Origin: Neisseria macacae ATCC 33926
GTDB taxonomy: Bacteria > Pseudomonadota > Gammaproteobacteria > Burkholderiales > Neisseriaceae
Direction of reading: 5' to 3'
DNA: 64,000 nucleotides
Assembly (NCBI RefSeq): GCF_022749495.1
Contig: NZ_CP094241.1
Location: 1,426,001 to 1,490,000, forward strand
Below the pieces are notes generated by a model that saw nothing but the letters and a program-made list of their open reading frames with translations, was not told the origin of the DNA and searched no databases. The position numbers and the translations under genes were made by a program. Positions 22,991 to 30,508 of the stretch are shown piece by piece (position 1 is the stretch's first letter; every line of letters starts with the position of its first letter).

Positions 22991-23635
22991 ATGAAGCAAA
23001 ATTTACAAACGGTTTATCTGCAAATTTCTACCGCCCAAGGGCCTGCCGAATGCCGCATCTTTGCCCGTTTCGTATTGGGCAGGCTGCTTGCCGAGGCGCA
23101 AGCGGAAGGTGTCGGGGTGGAAATCATCTCCGAAACCGCCGATAAACACGGCATTATGTCGGCGGTGCTTAAATTGGACGGCAAACATGTCGAAATTTTG
23201 GCACAGCGTTGGCAAGGTTCGCTCCAATGGATATGCGCCAGCCCCGTCCGTCCGAAACATCCGCGTAAAAACTGGTATATCGGCGTTTTCCGTATGCCCG
23301 ATATGCCTGAAATGCCGTCTGAAAGCGAAATTGAGTTTCAAACTTGCCGTTCGGGCGGTAAAGGCGGGCAGCACGTCAATAAAACTGAAAGTGCCGTCCG
23401 TGCCACTCATAAAGCAAGCGGTATTTCCGTGCGGGTCGAAAGCGAACGCAGTCAGCATGCCAACAAAAAATTGGCTTTGACCCTGCTGGCGCAAAAGTTG
23501 GCGGAACATCATGCCGGACAGGCTGACGATTACGCCCGCGCACAGCACAGCCGGCTTTATCAGGTGGAACGCGGCAATCCGAAACGGACGTTCGTCGGAA
23601 CGGAGTTTAAGGAGAAGCCGGATGCTAAATCTTGA
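22991..23635 (+). CDS. prfH: Peptide chain release factor homologue PrfH
   Basis: 214 residues, much shorter than RF1/RF2, lacking their N-terminal and stop-codon recognition domains. The peptidyl-hydrolase motif GGQ is at about residues 125-127 in SGGKGGQHVNKTESAVRATH. The C-terminal helix is basic. PrfH releases nascent peptide from ribosomes damaged in the decoding centre so that RtcB can reseal the 16S rRNA (known for prfH-rtcB pairs). Its ATG is two bases after the rtcB stop, with GGAGA inside the rtcB end, so the two are coupled. The codons for MPSE near residue 108 contain ATGCCGTCTGAA, the DUS dialect of N. meningitidis, unlike all other DUS here. Confidence 0.92.
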   Translation: MKQNLQTVYLQISTAQGPAECRIFARFVLGRLLAEAQAEGVGVEIISETADKHGIMSAVLKLDGKHVEILAQRWQGSLQWICASPVRPKHPRKNWYIGVFRMPDMPEMPSESEIEFQTCRSGGKGGQHVNKTESAVRATHKASGISVRVESERSQHANKKLALTLLAQKLAEHHAGQADDYARAQHSRLYQVERGNPKRTFVGTEFKEKPDAKS

Positions 23636-23722
23636 GCTGAGGCTGCCGCTTTGGCAACGTCGTCATCCCCCGTGTTTTTAATATACGGGAAAAGGTCGTC
23701 TGAAAACCTGAATTTGGGTTTG

Positions 23723-23776
23723 AACTGCACCCCAAAAGTTGGACATCCCCTCCAACTCACAAGGTGCAGTTTTTTT
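23723..23776 (+). terminator. Terminator built into the IS left end
   Basis: AACTGCACC (23723-23731) pairs with GGTGCAGTT (23763-23771), with an inner GTTGGA/TCCAAC stem, followed by a run of T directly before the orfA ATG. Confidence 0.65.
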
Positions 23777-24127
23777 ATGAGCAAATATACATTACACTTC
23801 AAATACCAAGCCGTACTCCACTACCTGCATATACGCAGCCAACAACGTACCGCAGACCACTACGGCATTTCCCGAACCCACCTGAGACGATGGATACGCG
23901 CCTATCAAGAAGGCGGTATCGGCGCACTCGAACATCCCCAATCCAAAACCATGCCCCAACACCGCAAAAACCCCTTCATCGCCGACAAACCCGACCAAGA
24001 AAAAACGCAGGCAGAGCTTATCGAAGAGTTGTGCTATATGCGCGCAGAGGTCGCCTACCTAAAGGAGTTAAAAGCCCTCAGCCAAAAACAGACCGAAAAG
24101 GACAAAGCCAAACCGTCCAAACACTGA
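23777..24127 (+). CDS. IS3-family transposase OrfA
   Basis: 116 residues. The N-terminal helix-turn-helix is KYTLHFKYQAVLHYLHIRSQ then RTADHYGISRTHLRRWIRAY (about 2-45). A leucine-zipper-like C-terminal helix is ELIEELCYMRAEVAYLKELK. It provides DNA end recognition and, by -1 frameshift with OrfB, the OrfAB transposase. A candidate slip site, A_AAG, lies at 24097-24100 in frame. Confidence 0.92.
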   Translation: MSKYTLHFKYQAVLHYLHIRSQQRTADHYGISRTHLRRWIRAYQEGGIGALEHPQSKTMPQHRKNPFIADKPDQEKTQAELIEELCYMRAEVAYLKELKALSQKQTEKDKAKPSKH

Positions 24128-24927
24128 GGGCGCAACACCCGCTCAAATACCTGCTGCACATCGCAAACCTGCCCAAAAGCAGCTTTTACTACCACCACCA
24201 AGACCAGCCCGACACCGACGCAGCCGACAAAGCCCTCCTTGTCGAAACCTACCGGCGGCATAAAGGACGCTACGGACAAAGGCGCATTGCCGCAGCATTG
24301 GGTTGGAACCGCAAAAAAGCGGCGCGGTTGATGAGGCAGCTAGGGCTGAAAGCCCTCATACGGGCGAAAAAAGCCTACCGCCATCCCGCCATGGGCGAAA
24401 TATCGGAACACCTCCTCAAACGCCTATTCAAAGCTGAAAAGCCTAACGAAAAATGGCTGACCGACGTGACCGAACTCAAAGGAAAGGACGGCAAACTGTA
24501 CCTCTCGCCGATATTGGACTTGTTCAACCGAGAAATCGTCGCCTACGCCATGAGCCGCAGAGCCGACAGCGAAATGGTGAAGGAAATGCTCGAAAAAGCC
24601 GCCCCCCGTCTGACTGATAAAGGAACGATGCTTCATTCGGACCAAGGTGTGCTGTACCGTACGGCGGGGTATAGGGAATTGCTTGCGGAGCATTCCATGG
24701 TTCAAAGCATGTCGCGAAAGGCGAACTGTTGGGACAATGCGCCGATGGAAAGCTTCTTTGCGGTGTTAAAGACGGAGTGTTTCTATAACGCAGGTGAATT
24801 GACGGTAGATGAATTGATGAAGCAGATAGATGACTATATGGATTACTACAACCGGGAGCGTTGCAGTTTGAAATTGAAAAAGCTGAGTCCTGTCGCATAC
24901 AGAACCCAGCTTGCACAGAGCGCCTGA
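24100..24927 (+). CDS. IS3-family transposase OrfB (DDE catalytic part)
   Basis: About 275 residues read in the -1 frame relative to OrfA. Features: HTH_21-like region ETYRRHKGRYGQRRIAAALG, first Asp in NEKWLTDVTELKGKDGKLYL, second Asp in GTMLHSDQGVLY, and Glu in CWDNAPMESFFAVLKTE; then the YYNRERCSLKLKKLSPVAY tail typical of the family. No stop or frameshift interrupts it, so the element may still be active. There is no good independent start codon near the overlap, in keeping with expression by frameshift fusion. Confidence 0.9.
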   Translation, partial: GQSQTVQTLRAQHPLKYLLHIANLPKSSFYYHHQDQPDTDAADKALLVETYRRHKGRYGQRRIAAALGWNRKKAARLMRQLGLKALIRAKKAYRHPAMGEISEHLLKRLFKAEKPNEKWLTDVTELKGKDGKLYLSPILDLFNREIVAYAMSRRADSEMVKEMLEKAAPRLTDKGTMLHSDQGVLYRTAGYRELLAEHSMVQSMSRKANCWDNAPMESFFAVLKTECFYNAGELTVDELMKQIDDYMDYYNRERCSLKLKKLSPVAYRTQLAQSA

Positions 24928-25005
24928 ATAGGCTTTTATGAGTGTCCAAGATTTGGGGGCCAGTTCAGTTTTCAGACGACCTTTTGTCTGGCTATCAACG
25001 TCCGG

Positions 25006-25206
25006 TCAATAAGAATCTGGAATGTGTTTGAAATACAGCATGACCAGATACCAAAACAGCGTTGCTGCGGCAGCACCGAGCAGCACCCATGCACTGATTT
25101 TGGCGACATCGCGCAGGGCGCGTTTTTGCTTGCGGCTGAAGAGGCGGTTGATGATCAGCGCGGCAAGTGCGAAAAAGAAAAAAATACGGAAAAGTCTGCC
25201 TATCAT
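25006..25206 (-). CDS. Small two-helix membrane protein, hypothetical
   Basis: 66 residues: MIGRLFRIFFFFALAALIIN forms the first helix, a basic loop RLFSRKQKRALRDVAK follows, then a second helix ISAWVLLGAAAATLFWYLVM and a short tail. The topology would put both ends outside and the basic loop inside. Not a recognised family. It is divergent from metX across 157 bases. The clear hydrophobic pattern and orientation support its being a true gene, but conservation needs checking. Confidence 0.5.
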   Translation of the reverse strand: MIGRLFRIFFFFALAALIINRLFSRKQKRALRDVAKISAWVLLGAAAATLFWYLVMLYFKHIPDSY

Positions 25207-25363
25207 ATCGGGAAGCGGGGGAGGTCGTCTGAAAAAGTATGGTTCGGGCGCGGCGGCATGGAGACGGATGTTTCAGCGCGTCGGGCTGCTTGTCCGACCG
25301 TGTCAAAAAGTCATGCCGTTTGCTATATAATAACGCTTTTCGCCGCATTTGTTGGAACAGGAT

Positions 25364-26503
25364 ATGAGTCAAAGTGCCTCAGTGGGCATTGTAACGCCCC
25401 AAAAAATTCCGTTTGAGATGCCGCTGGTTTTGGAAAACGGTAAAACTTTGCCGCGTTTCGATCTGATGATTGAAACCTACGGCGAGCTGAATGCCGAAAA
25501 AAACAATGCGGTTTTAATCTGCCATGCGCTGTCGGGCAACCATCATGTTGCGGGCAGGCATTCGGCAGAGGATAAATATGCGGGCTGGTGGGACAATATG
25601 GTCGGTCCCGGCAAACCGATTGATACGGAACGTTTTTTCGTGGTCGGTTTGAACAATCTGGGCGGCTGCGACGGCAGCAGCGGGCCTTTGTCGATCAATC
25701 CTGAAACGGGCAGGGAATACGGCGCGGATTTTCCGGTGGTTACGGTGAAGGACTGGGTAAAATCCCAAGCCGCGCTTGCCGACTATCTCGGCATCGTACA
25801 ATGGGCGGCGATTGTCGGCGGCAGCTTGGGCGGTATGCAGGCTTTGCAGTGGACGATTTCCTATCCCGAGCGCGTGCGCCATGCCTTGGTGATTGCATCT
25901 GCGCCGAAACTGTCCACGCAAAATATCGCGTTCAACGATGTAGCACGTCAGGCGATTTTGACCGACCCCGATTTTAACGAAGGACATTACCGCAGCCACA
26001 ATACCGTTCCCGCACGGGGCTTACGGATTGCCCGTATGATGGGGCACATCACTTATCTTGCCGAAGACGGTTTGGGCAAAAAATTCGGACGCGATTTGCG
26101 CTCCAACGGTTATCAATACGGCTACGGCGTTGAATTTGAGGTGGAATCCTATCTGCGCTATCAGGGCGACAAATTCGTCGGGCGGTTCGACGCCAACACT
26201 TATCTGCTGATGACCAAGGCACTGGACTATTTCGATCCAGCGGCAGATTTCGGCGACAGCCTGACCCGCGCCCTGCAAAATGTAAAAGCGAAATTTTTTG
26301 TCGCCAGCTTCAGCACCGACTGGCGTTTCTCGCCCGCGCGTTCCAAAGAGCTGGTCAAAGCGCTGATTGCCGCGCACAAGCCGGTGCAGTATATCGAAGT
26401 CAAATCCAATCACGGCCATGACGCCTTTTTAATGGAAGACGAGGCCTATATGCGCGCCGTAGCGGTTTATATGAACAATGTTGACAAGGATTGCCGATCA
26501 TGA
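25364..26503 (+). CDS. metX: Homoserine O-acyltransferase (MetX)
   Basis: 379 residues, alpha/beta-hydrolase fold. It acylates homoserine with acetyl-CoA (or succinyl-CoA in some MetX enzymes) in methionine synthesis. The nucleophile is Ser154 in VGGSLGGMQAL; the other triad residues are expected in FSTDWRFSP (Asp, about 310) and SNHGHDAFL (His, about 352). AVLICHALSGNHHVAGRH is the usual N-terminal strand. The ATG at 25364 follows GGAACAGG. The last bases overlap metW (ATGA), a conserved metX-metW pair in proteobacteria. Whether acetyl or succinyl donor is used cannot be decided from what I can see. Confidence 0.95.
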   Translation: MSQSASVGIVTPQKIPFEMPLVLENGKTLPRFDLMIETYGELNAEKNNAVLICHALSGNHHVAGRHSAEDKYAGWWDNMVGPGKPIDTERFFVVGLNNLGGCDGSSGPLSINPETGREYGADFPVVTVKDWVKSQAALADYLGIVQWAAIVGGSLGGMQALQWTISYPERVRHALVIASAPKLSTQNIAFNDVARQAILTDPDFNEGHYRSHNTVPARGLRIARMMGHITYLAEDGLGKKFGRDLRSNGYQYGYGVEFEVESYLRYQGDKFVGRFDANTYLLMTKALDYFDPAADFGDSLTRALQNVKAKFFVASFSTDWRFSPARSKELVKALIAAHKPVQYIEVKSNHGHDAFLMEDEAYMRAVAVYMNNVDKDCRS

Positions 26504-27081
26504 ATTTGCGCGACGATTTGCAGTTGATTTACGACTGGATTCCAGAAGGCAGCCGCGTCTTGGACTTGGGCTGCGGCGACGGCGAATTGCTGGCGGCTTT
26601 GGTGGAGCACAAAAAATGCAGCGGCTACGGCATCGAAATCGACACCGACAGCGTCATCGCCGCCATGTCGCGCGGCGTGAACGTCATCCAAGCCGATTTG
26701 GAGCAGGGTTTGGCAGAATTTGGCGATCAGACATTTGACGTTATCGTCTTGAGCCAAACCATCCAAGCCATGCAGAATACCGAGAAAATCCTGCGCTGCC
26801 TCATGCGCGTGGCGAAACAGGCGATTGTCAGCTTCCCGAATTTCGGCTACTGGCGCAACCGCTTCCAAATCGCTATCGGCGGGCATATGCCGGTTTCCGA
26901 GCGCATGCCCTACCATTGGTACGACACGCCGAATATCCATTGGTGTACGCTCAAAGACTTTGATTTATTGTGCGCCAAAAACAAAATCCGCGTCCTCGAG
27001 CGCGCGGTCATGACGGGCAACAAACAGGTCAAACATTTCCCCAACCTGTTGGGCAGCTTGGCGTTTTACCGCGTCGGGTAA
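26500..27081 (+). CDS. metW: MetW, methionine biosynthesis methyltransferase-fold protein
   Basis: 193 residues. SAM-binding motif I is VLDLGCGDGELLAAL (about 20-34), with acidic GYGIEIDTDSV next and LSQTIQAMQNTEKIL as the central motif. MetW works with MetX and is thought to assist homoserine acylation. The start codon overlaps the metX stop by four bases, giving translational coupling. It ends in a hairpin at 27094-27115. Confidence 0.93.
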   Translation: MNLRDDLQLIYDWIPEGSRVLDLGCGDGELLAALVEHKKCSGYGIEIDTDSVIAAMSRGVNVIQADLEQGLAEFGDQTFDVIVLSQTIQAMQNTEKILRCLMRVAKQAIVSFPNFGYWRNRFQIAIGGHMPVSERMPYHWYDTPNIHWCTLKDFDLLCAKNKIRVLERAVMTGNKQVKHFPNLLGSLAFYRVG

Positions 27082-27093
27082 GATGGGTTGAGC

Positions 27094-27120
27094 ACCTTGT
27101 TGGCAATAACAAGGTTCTTG
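27094..27120 (+). terminator. metXW terminator hairpin
   Basis: ACCTTGTT - GGCAAT - AACAAGGT followed by TCTTG, 12 bases after the metW stop. A DUS pair follows at 27135-27177. Confidence 0.65.
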
Positions 27121-27134
27121 AGTTGTACTAACAG

Positions 27135-27177
27135 GAGGTCGTCTGAAAAATGAAGTGGCAGATTTTCAGACGACCTC
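27135..27177 (+). terminator. DUS inverted pair between metW and the next lipoprotein gene
   Basis: GAGGTCGTCTGAAAAAT and ATTTTCAGACGACCTC with a short loop; 21 bases before the next start codon. Confidence 0.7.
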
Positions 27178-27197
27178 TTTATGTTGAAAATAAAATA

Positions 27198-28034
27198 ATG
27201 AAAAATGAAACGTCATCACTTCTCTTATGGCTTACTGCAATCATGCTGACTGCGTGTTCTCCAAGCAAAGAAGATAAAACAAAAGAAGTCGGCGCATCCG
27301 CTGCTTCGTCCTCCACGTCATCTGCTTCTTCCCAATCCGATTTGAATCCAATCGCGTCCAACTCTAATAGCGTCAAGCAAGTAGAAGGCGCACCTTCTTC
27401 AAATTGCACCAACCTGCATCAGATTGGCGGCATTGATGATTTTGTCCGTCAGGTTGCCGAAAATATCGATTCCAGTTGTTTGTTTGAACGCAGCCCTAAA
27501 GAATTGGCGGCGATTTGGGGCATTCCCGGCGGAGACGATCCGCTGGAGCAGGCACTGTTCCCTGATATTGATCCGAATGATCCTAAAAACGTTGATAAAG
27601 TGATAGAGGCTATTGATCAGATGGGAAAAGGGGAGCGGAGCCATAATCAGCAGGCGGTTGAACCGGTGGTACAAGAAATGAAAGCACTCAGGCGTCGGGA
27701 TACTTTGGTTTTATCAACAGGCAAACAGACAAGCCAAGGTTCGGATCAGCCGCTGAGGGTAACGCACAATTTCGACATAGAAGGAACGCCGGAATATCTC
27801 AAGAAACATGGCGGCGGGTTTGGCGGCAGTTTTCAAAACATCAGCCAGCTGCCCGAATATTTGAAATCGCGCGGGAAGATTTTTGAGGCGCAACGGGTAT
27901 TCCGCCTTTTCAACCGCGACCGCAGCCCTGATAAGCCTTATCTGGAAATTGTGTTTGACGAAAGTGGAAAAATTGTTTCGATTACTGTATATGAAAATGT
28001 TTCCAATCCGGCAAGCGGAATTCATTTGATGTAA
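27198..28034 (+). CDS. Putative lipoprotein of unknown function
   Basis: 278 residues. The signal is MKNETSSLLLWLTAIMLTAC with lipobox LTAC (Cys about 20), then a Ser/Ala-rich linker (about 30-60) usual for neisserial surface or periplasmic lipoproteins. The rest has no family I recognise: DDFVRQVAENIDSSCLFERS, a segment DPLEQALFPDIDPNDPKNVD, and a C-terminal part with repeated EYLKKHGGGFGGSF / EYLKSRGKIFEAQ that may be a short internal duplication. The start at 27198 is chosen over 27150 because the longer frame runs through a DUS arm and lacks a signal. It is followed by a shared DUS terminator. Confidence 0.7.
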   Translation: MKNETSSLLLWLTAIMLTACSPSKEDKTKEVGASAASSSTSSASSQSDLNPIASNSNSVKQVEGAPSSNCTNLHQIGGIDDFVRQVAENIDSSCLFERSPKELAAIWGIPGGDDPLEQALFPDIDPNDPKNVDKVIEAIDQMGKGERSHNQQAVEPVVQEMKALRRRDTLVLSTGKQTSQGSDQPLRVTHNFDIEGTPEYLKKHGGGFGGSFQNISQLPEYLKSRGKIFEAQRVFRLFNRDRSPDKPYLEIVFDESGKIVSITVYENVSNPASGIHLM

Positions 28035-28120
28035 TGGGTTTGGAGCACAAACGGAGAAGGGGAAAATCTGGGCTTATTGAGCGTTCGTTGTGAATTTGAT
28101 GCGATAAGCAGTTTGAATCG

Positions 28121-28163
28121 AAAAGGTCGTCTGAAACCTGAATCGGGTTTCAGACGACCTTTT
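28121..28163. terminator. DUS inverted-pair terminator between convergent genes
   Basis: AAAAGGTCGTCTGAAACC and GGTTTCAGACGACCTTTT around TGAATCG; it serves the lipoprotein gene and the FAD oxidoreductase gene. Confidence 0.85.
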
Positions 28164-28191
28164 GTTGATGTGTTCGAGCTTAACCAAATGC

Positions 28192-29487
28192 TTAACGGCT
28201 GTCTTTCCATTGGTAATATTTCGAGCCGAGGAAGGAGCCGAGTTTGCGCAGGAAAGGTTGGGTAATGATGCTGGGGTGTTTGAGTTTTTCAAATGGTTTC
28301 AGACGACCATCGTCGCCCATGATGGCTTCGGCGATGGCAAGGCCTGCTATGCCGGTAATTGCCATGCCGTGTCCCGAGTAGCCTTGGGCATAGTAAACAT
28401 TGGGCGCGAGTCTGCCGAAGTGGGGGGCGAGGTTGGCGGTGATGTCGCATTCGCCGCCCCATGAATGTTCGATTTTGACATCGGCAAGCTGAGGGAAGAC
28501 TTTGAGCATGTCTTGGCGGACAAGCTCGGTCATGCGGTCGGGATCGTCGATGAACTCGTTGTCTTTGCCGCCGAAGAGCAGGCGGCCGTCGGCACTGAGG
28601 CGGTAGTAGTCGAGGACGTGTCGGTTGTCGCAGACAGCCATGTTGTTGCGGATGAGTTCTTTGGCGCGTTCGCCCAGCGGTTCGGTGGCGATGATGAAGG
28701 TGCTGACGGCGATGGCTTTTTTTTCCAACGACTTGAATTTTTGATGCAAACCGGCGTAGGTGTTGACGGCATACACGAGGTTTTGGCATTCGATGCTGCC
28801 GTCCGGGGTATGGACGAGCCAGCCGCCTTGATAGGGTTCGATACGGGTCATCGGGGACTGTTCGAAAATCTGCGCGCCTGCTTCGGCAGCGGCGCGGGCG
28901 ATGCCCAGGGTGTAGTTGAGCGGATGGAGGTGGCCGGAATGAGGATCGAACTGTGCGCCCAAGTACATATCGCTAGCAAGTTGTTGCTTGAGCGTGGCTT
29001 TATCCCAGAGTTGGTAATGGGTAGCGCCGTAATGTTGTCGGGCGTGTTCATGCCATTGTTGCAATTCTTCCCAATGCTGCGGGCGGATGGCGACGGTGGC
29101 GTAGCCGCGCTGCCAGTTGCAAGCGATTTGGTGTTTTTTAACCCGTTCGTCAACGAGTTCGACGGCTTGCAGGGATTGCTGCCAAAACCAGCGGGCTTGT
29201 TCCAGGCCGACTTGCTTTTCGATTTCTTCCATACCGCAGGCGTAATCGCTGATGACTTGCCCGCCGCTGCGCCCTGATGCGCCGAAGCCGATACGGGCGG
29301 CTTCGAGTACGGTAACTTCGCGTCCGTTTTCGGCAAGGGGAAGGGCTGTGCAAAGTCCTGTCAATCCTCCGCCGATGACGCAGGTCTCGGTTTTCAGACG
29401 ACCTTCAAGCTTGGGATAAGCGGCGTGGGGATTGATGGTGCTGAAATAATAGGAGGGAAGGTATTCTTTGAAATTGGGATGAATCAT
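28192..29487 (-). CDS. FAD-dependent amine oxidase, gamma-glutamylputrescine-oxidase-like (PuuB type)
   Basis: 431 residues. The dinucleotide motif CVIGGGLTGLCTALPLAENG is at about 36-55, followed by VTVLEAARIGFGASGRSGGQ, and the C-terminal FAD contact is YYAQGYSGHGMAITGIAGLA. This DAO-family layout, with the GASGRNGGQ-like loop, is that of PuuB, which oxidises gamma-Glu-putrescine to an aldehyde. It lies directly downstream of potABC, so polyamine uptake followed by catabolism is a sensible reading, though a terminator at 29570-29608 separates them. Two DUS are translated in frame as EGRLKT and DGRLKP. Other DAO substrates cannot be excluded. Confidence 0.78.
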   Translation of the reverse strand: MIHPNFKEYLPSYYFSTINPHAAYPKLEGRLKTETCVIGGGLTGLCTALPLAENGREVTVLEAARIGFGASGRSGGQVISDYACGMEEIEKQVGLEQARWFWQQSLQAVELVDERVKKHQIACNWQRGYATVAIRPQHWEELQQWHEHARQHYGATHYQLWDKATLKQQLASDMYLGAQFDPHSGHLHPLNYTLGIARAAAEAGAQIFEQSPMTRIEPYQGGWLVHTPDGSIECQNLVYAVNTYAGLHQKFKSLEKKAIAVSTFIIATEPLGERAKELIRNNMAVCDNRHVLDYYRLSADGRLLFGGKDNEFIDDPDRMTELVRQDMLKVFPQLADVKIEHSWGGECDITANLAPHFGRLAPNVYYAQGYSGHGMAITGIAGLAIAEAIMGDDGRLKPFEKLKHPSIITQPFLRKLGSFLGSKYYQWKDSR

Positions 29488-29504
29488 AGGGTAATGCTTC
29501 GCTC

Positions 29505-29548
29505 GTTTTCAGACGACCTTTGAGGGAAGTTGAGGGTCGTCTGAAAAG
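29505..29548 (-). terminator. DUS inverted pair (outward arms) between potC and the FAD oxidase
   Basis: GTTTTCAGACGACCTT and the related GGGTCGTCTGAAAAG with a 13-base loop, upstream of the oxidase start. Confidence 0.5.
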
Positions 29549-29569
29549 TGGGTTAAACGGGTTGTGTGA

Positions 29570-29608
29570 AGAAAACAGGCTGACCTTGCATTGATGCGGT
29601 CAGCCTGT
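29570..29608 (-). terminator. potABC terminator
   Basis: ACAGGCTGACC and GGTCAGCCTGT pair perfectly around a 12-base loop. On the minus strand the stem is followed by TTTTCTTC, ten bases after the potC stop. Confidence 0.8.
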
Positions 29609-29617
29609 CTGATTGGG

Positions 29618-30508
29618 TCAATTTGTTTTTTCTGCGGCGAGCTTTTCCTGACGGTAGGCTTCGGCGGCTTCCCGATCGCGTTTGGTTGCTTGGCGCATCA
29701 TCCAGTAATTGATGACGATGACCAGCGTACCGATAATGCCGATCAGGATGGTTGCCAACACATTCATCTGCGGGTCGAGACCCAGCTTGATTTTGGAGAA
29801 AATCACCTGCGGCAATGTGGAAGAACCTGGGCCGGACAGGAAGGAGGTAATCACCAAATCATCCAGCGACAGGGTAATGCCGAGCAGGAAGCCTGAAGCG
29901 ATGGCAGGGGCAATCAAGGGCAGGGTGATGACGAAAAAGATTTTCAGCGGACGCGCACCCAAGTCCATGGCGGCTTCTTCGAGCGATTGGTCGAGCTCCA
30001 CCAGACGCGAACGGATAACGACGGTAATGTATGCCATACAAAGCGTCGTATGTCCGAGGAAAATGGTGAAGAAACCGCGGTCGAAGTAAAGCCTTTGGAG
30101 CAATTCGCCGCTGCCTTGCAGGAACATTTGCACCTGAATAATCAGGAGCAGCATGGACAAACCGGTAATCACGTCAGGCATAACCATAGGCGCGGAAATC
30201 ATACCGGCAAACAAGGTGCTGCCGCGGAAGCGTTTGATGCGCGCCATCGCGTAGCCTGCCAGCGTGCCCAAAACGACGGCTGCAAGCGAGGATGCGGCGG
30301 CAATGCGCAGCGACAGCCAAGCGGCTTCCAAGATGGTGTCGTTTTCCAGCAATGCGCTGTACCACTTGGTTGAAAAGCCGCCCCAAACGGTAACCAGCTT
30401 GGATTCGTTGAACGAATAGATGACCAAAACGACCAGCGGAATATACAGAAACACCAGCGACAGCATCAGCATCAGTTTCAGGAACCAGGATAATCGGGAT
30501 TTCTGCAT
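29618..30508 (-). CDS. potC: Polyamine ABC transporter permease PotC/PotI
   Basis: 296 residues, six transmembrane helices. The binding-protein-dependent permease loop is LEEAAMDLGARPLKIFFVIT (EAA motif, about 175-194). YSFNESKLVTVWGGFSTKWY after helix 1 is the PotC/PotI signature. It forms the heterodimeric channel with PotB. Its ATG overlaps the potB stop by one base (TAATG). It has a charged C-terminal tail (AEAYRQEKLAAEKTN). The substrate-binding protein PotD/PotF is not in the window. Confidence 0.92.
   Translation of the reverse strand: MQKSRLSWFLKLMLMLSLVFLYIPLVVLVIYSFNESKLVTVWGGFSTKWYSALLENDTILEAAWLSLRIAAASSLAAVVLGTLAGYAMARIKRFRGSTLFAGMISAPMVMPDVITGLSMLLLIIQVQMFLQGSGELLQRLYFDRGFFTIFLGHTTLCMAYITVVIRSRLVELDQSLEEAAMDLGARPLKIFFVITLPLIAPAIASGFLLGITLSLDDLVITSFLSGPGSSTLPQVIFSKIKLGLDPQMNVLATILIGIIGTLVIVINYWMMRQATKRDREAAEAYRQEKLAAEKTN

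Larger units (their letters stand above)
23721..24967 (+). mobile_element. IS3-family (IS150-group-like) insertion sequence, 1247 bp, apparently intact
   Basis: The terminal inverted repeats begin TGAACTGCACCCCAAAAGTT on the left and, complemented, TGAACTGGCCCCCAAATCTT on the right, continuing GGACA on both. It is flanked by GTT on each side, a 3-bp target duplication. It contains orfA and orfB in -1 overlap. It landed inside the prfH DUS hairpin. The left end can itself fold into a terminator. Confidence 0.92.
23692..24985 (+). terminator. prfH DUS terminator split by the IS element
   Basis: The left arm AAAAGGTCGTCTGAAAACC (about 23691-23709) and the right arm GTTTTCAGACGACCTTTT (24968-24985) are now 1.26 kb apart. 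Removing the IS and one copy of GTT restores a perfect hairpin with loop TGAATTT. Confidence 0.75.

Noticed and set aside
28710..28720. A8 tract in the FAD oxidase gene as a phase-variation site (a second A8 is in rep near 57941)
   Set aside because: Eight bases is short for slipped-strand switching in Neisseria, and both genes are intact and metabolic.
28465..29277. A 270-codon open frame opposite the FAD oxidase
   Set aside because: The oxidase frame has full family motifs; the antisense frame has none.
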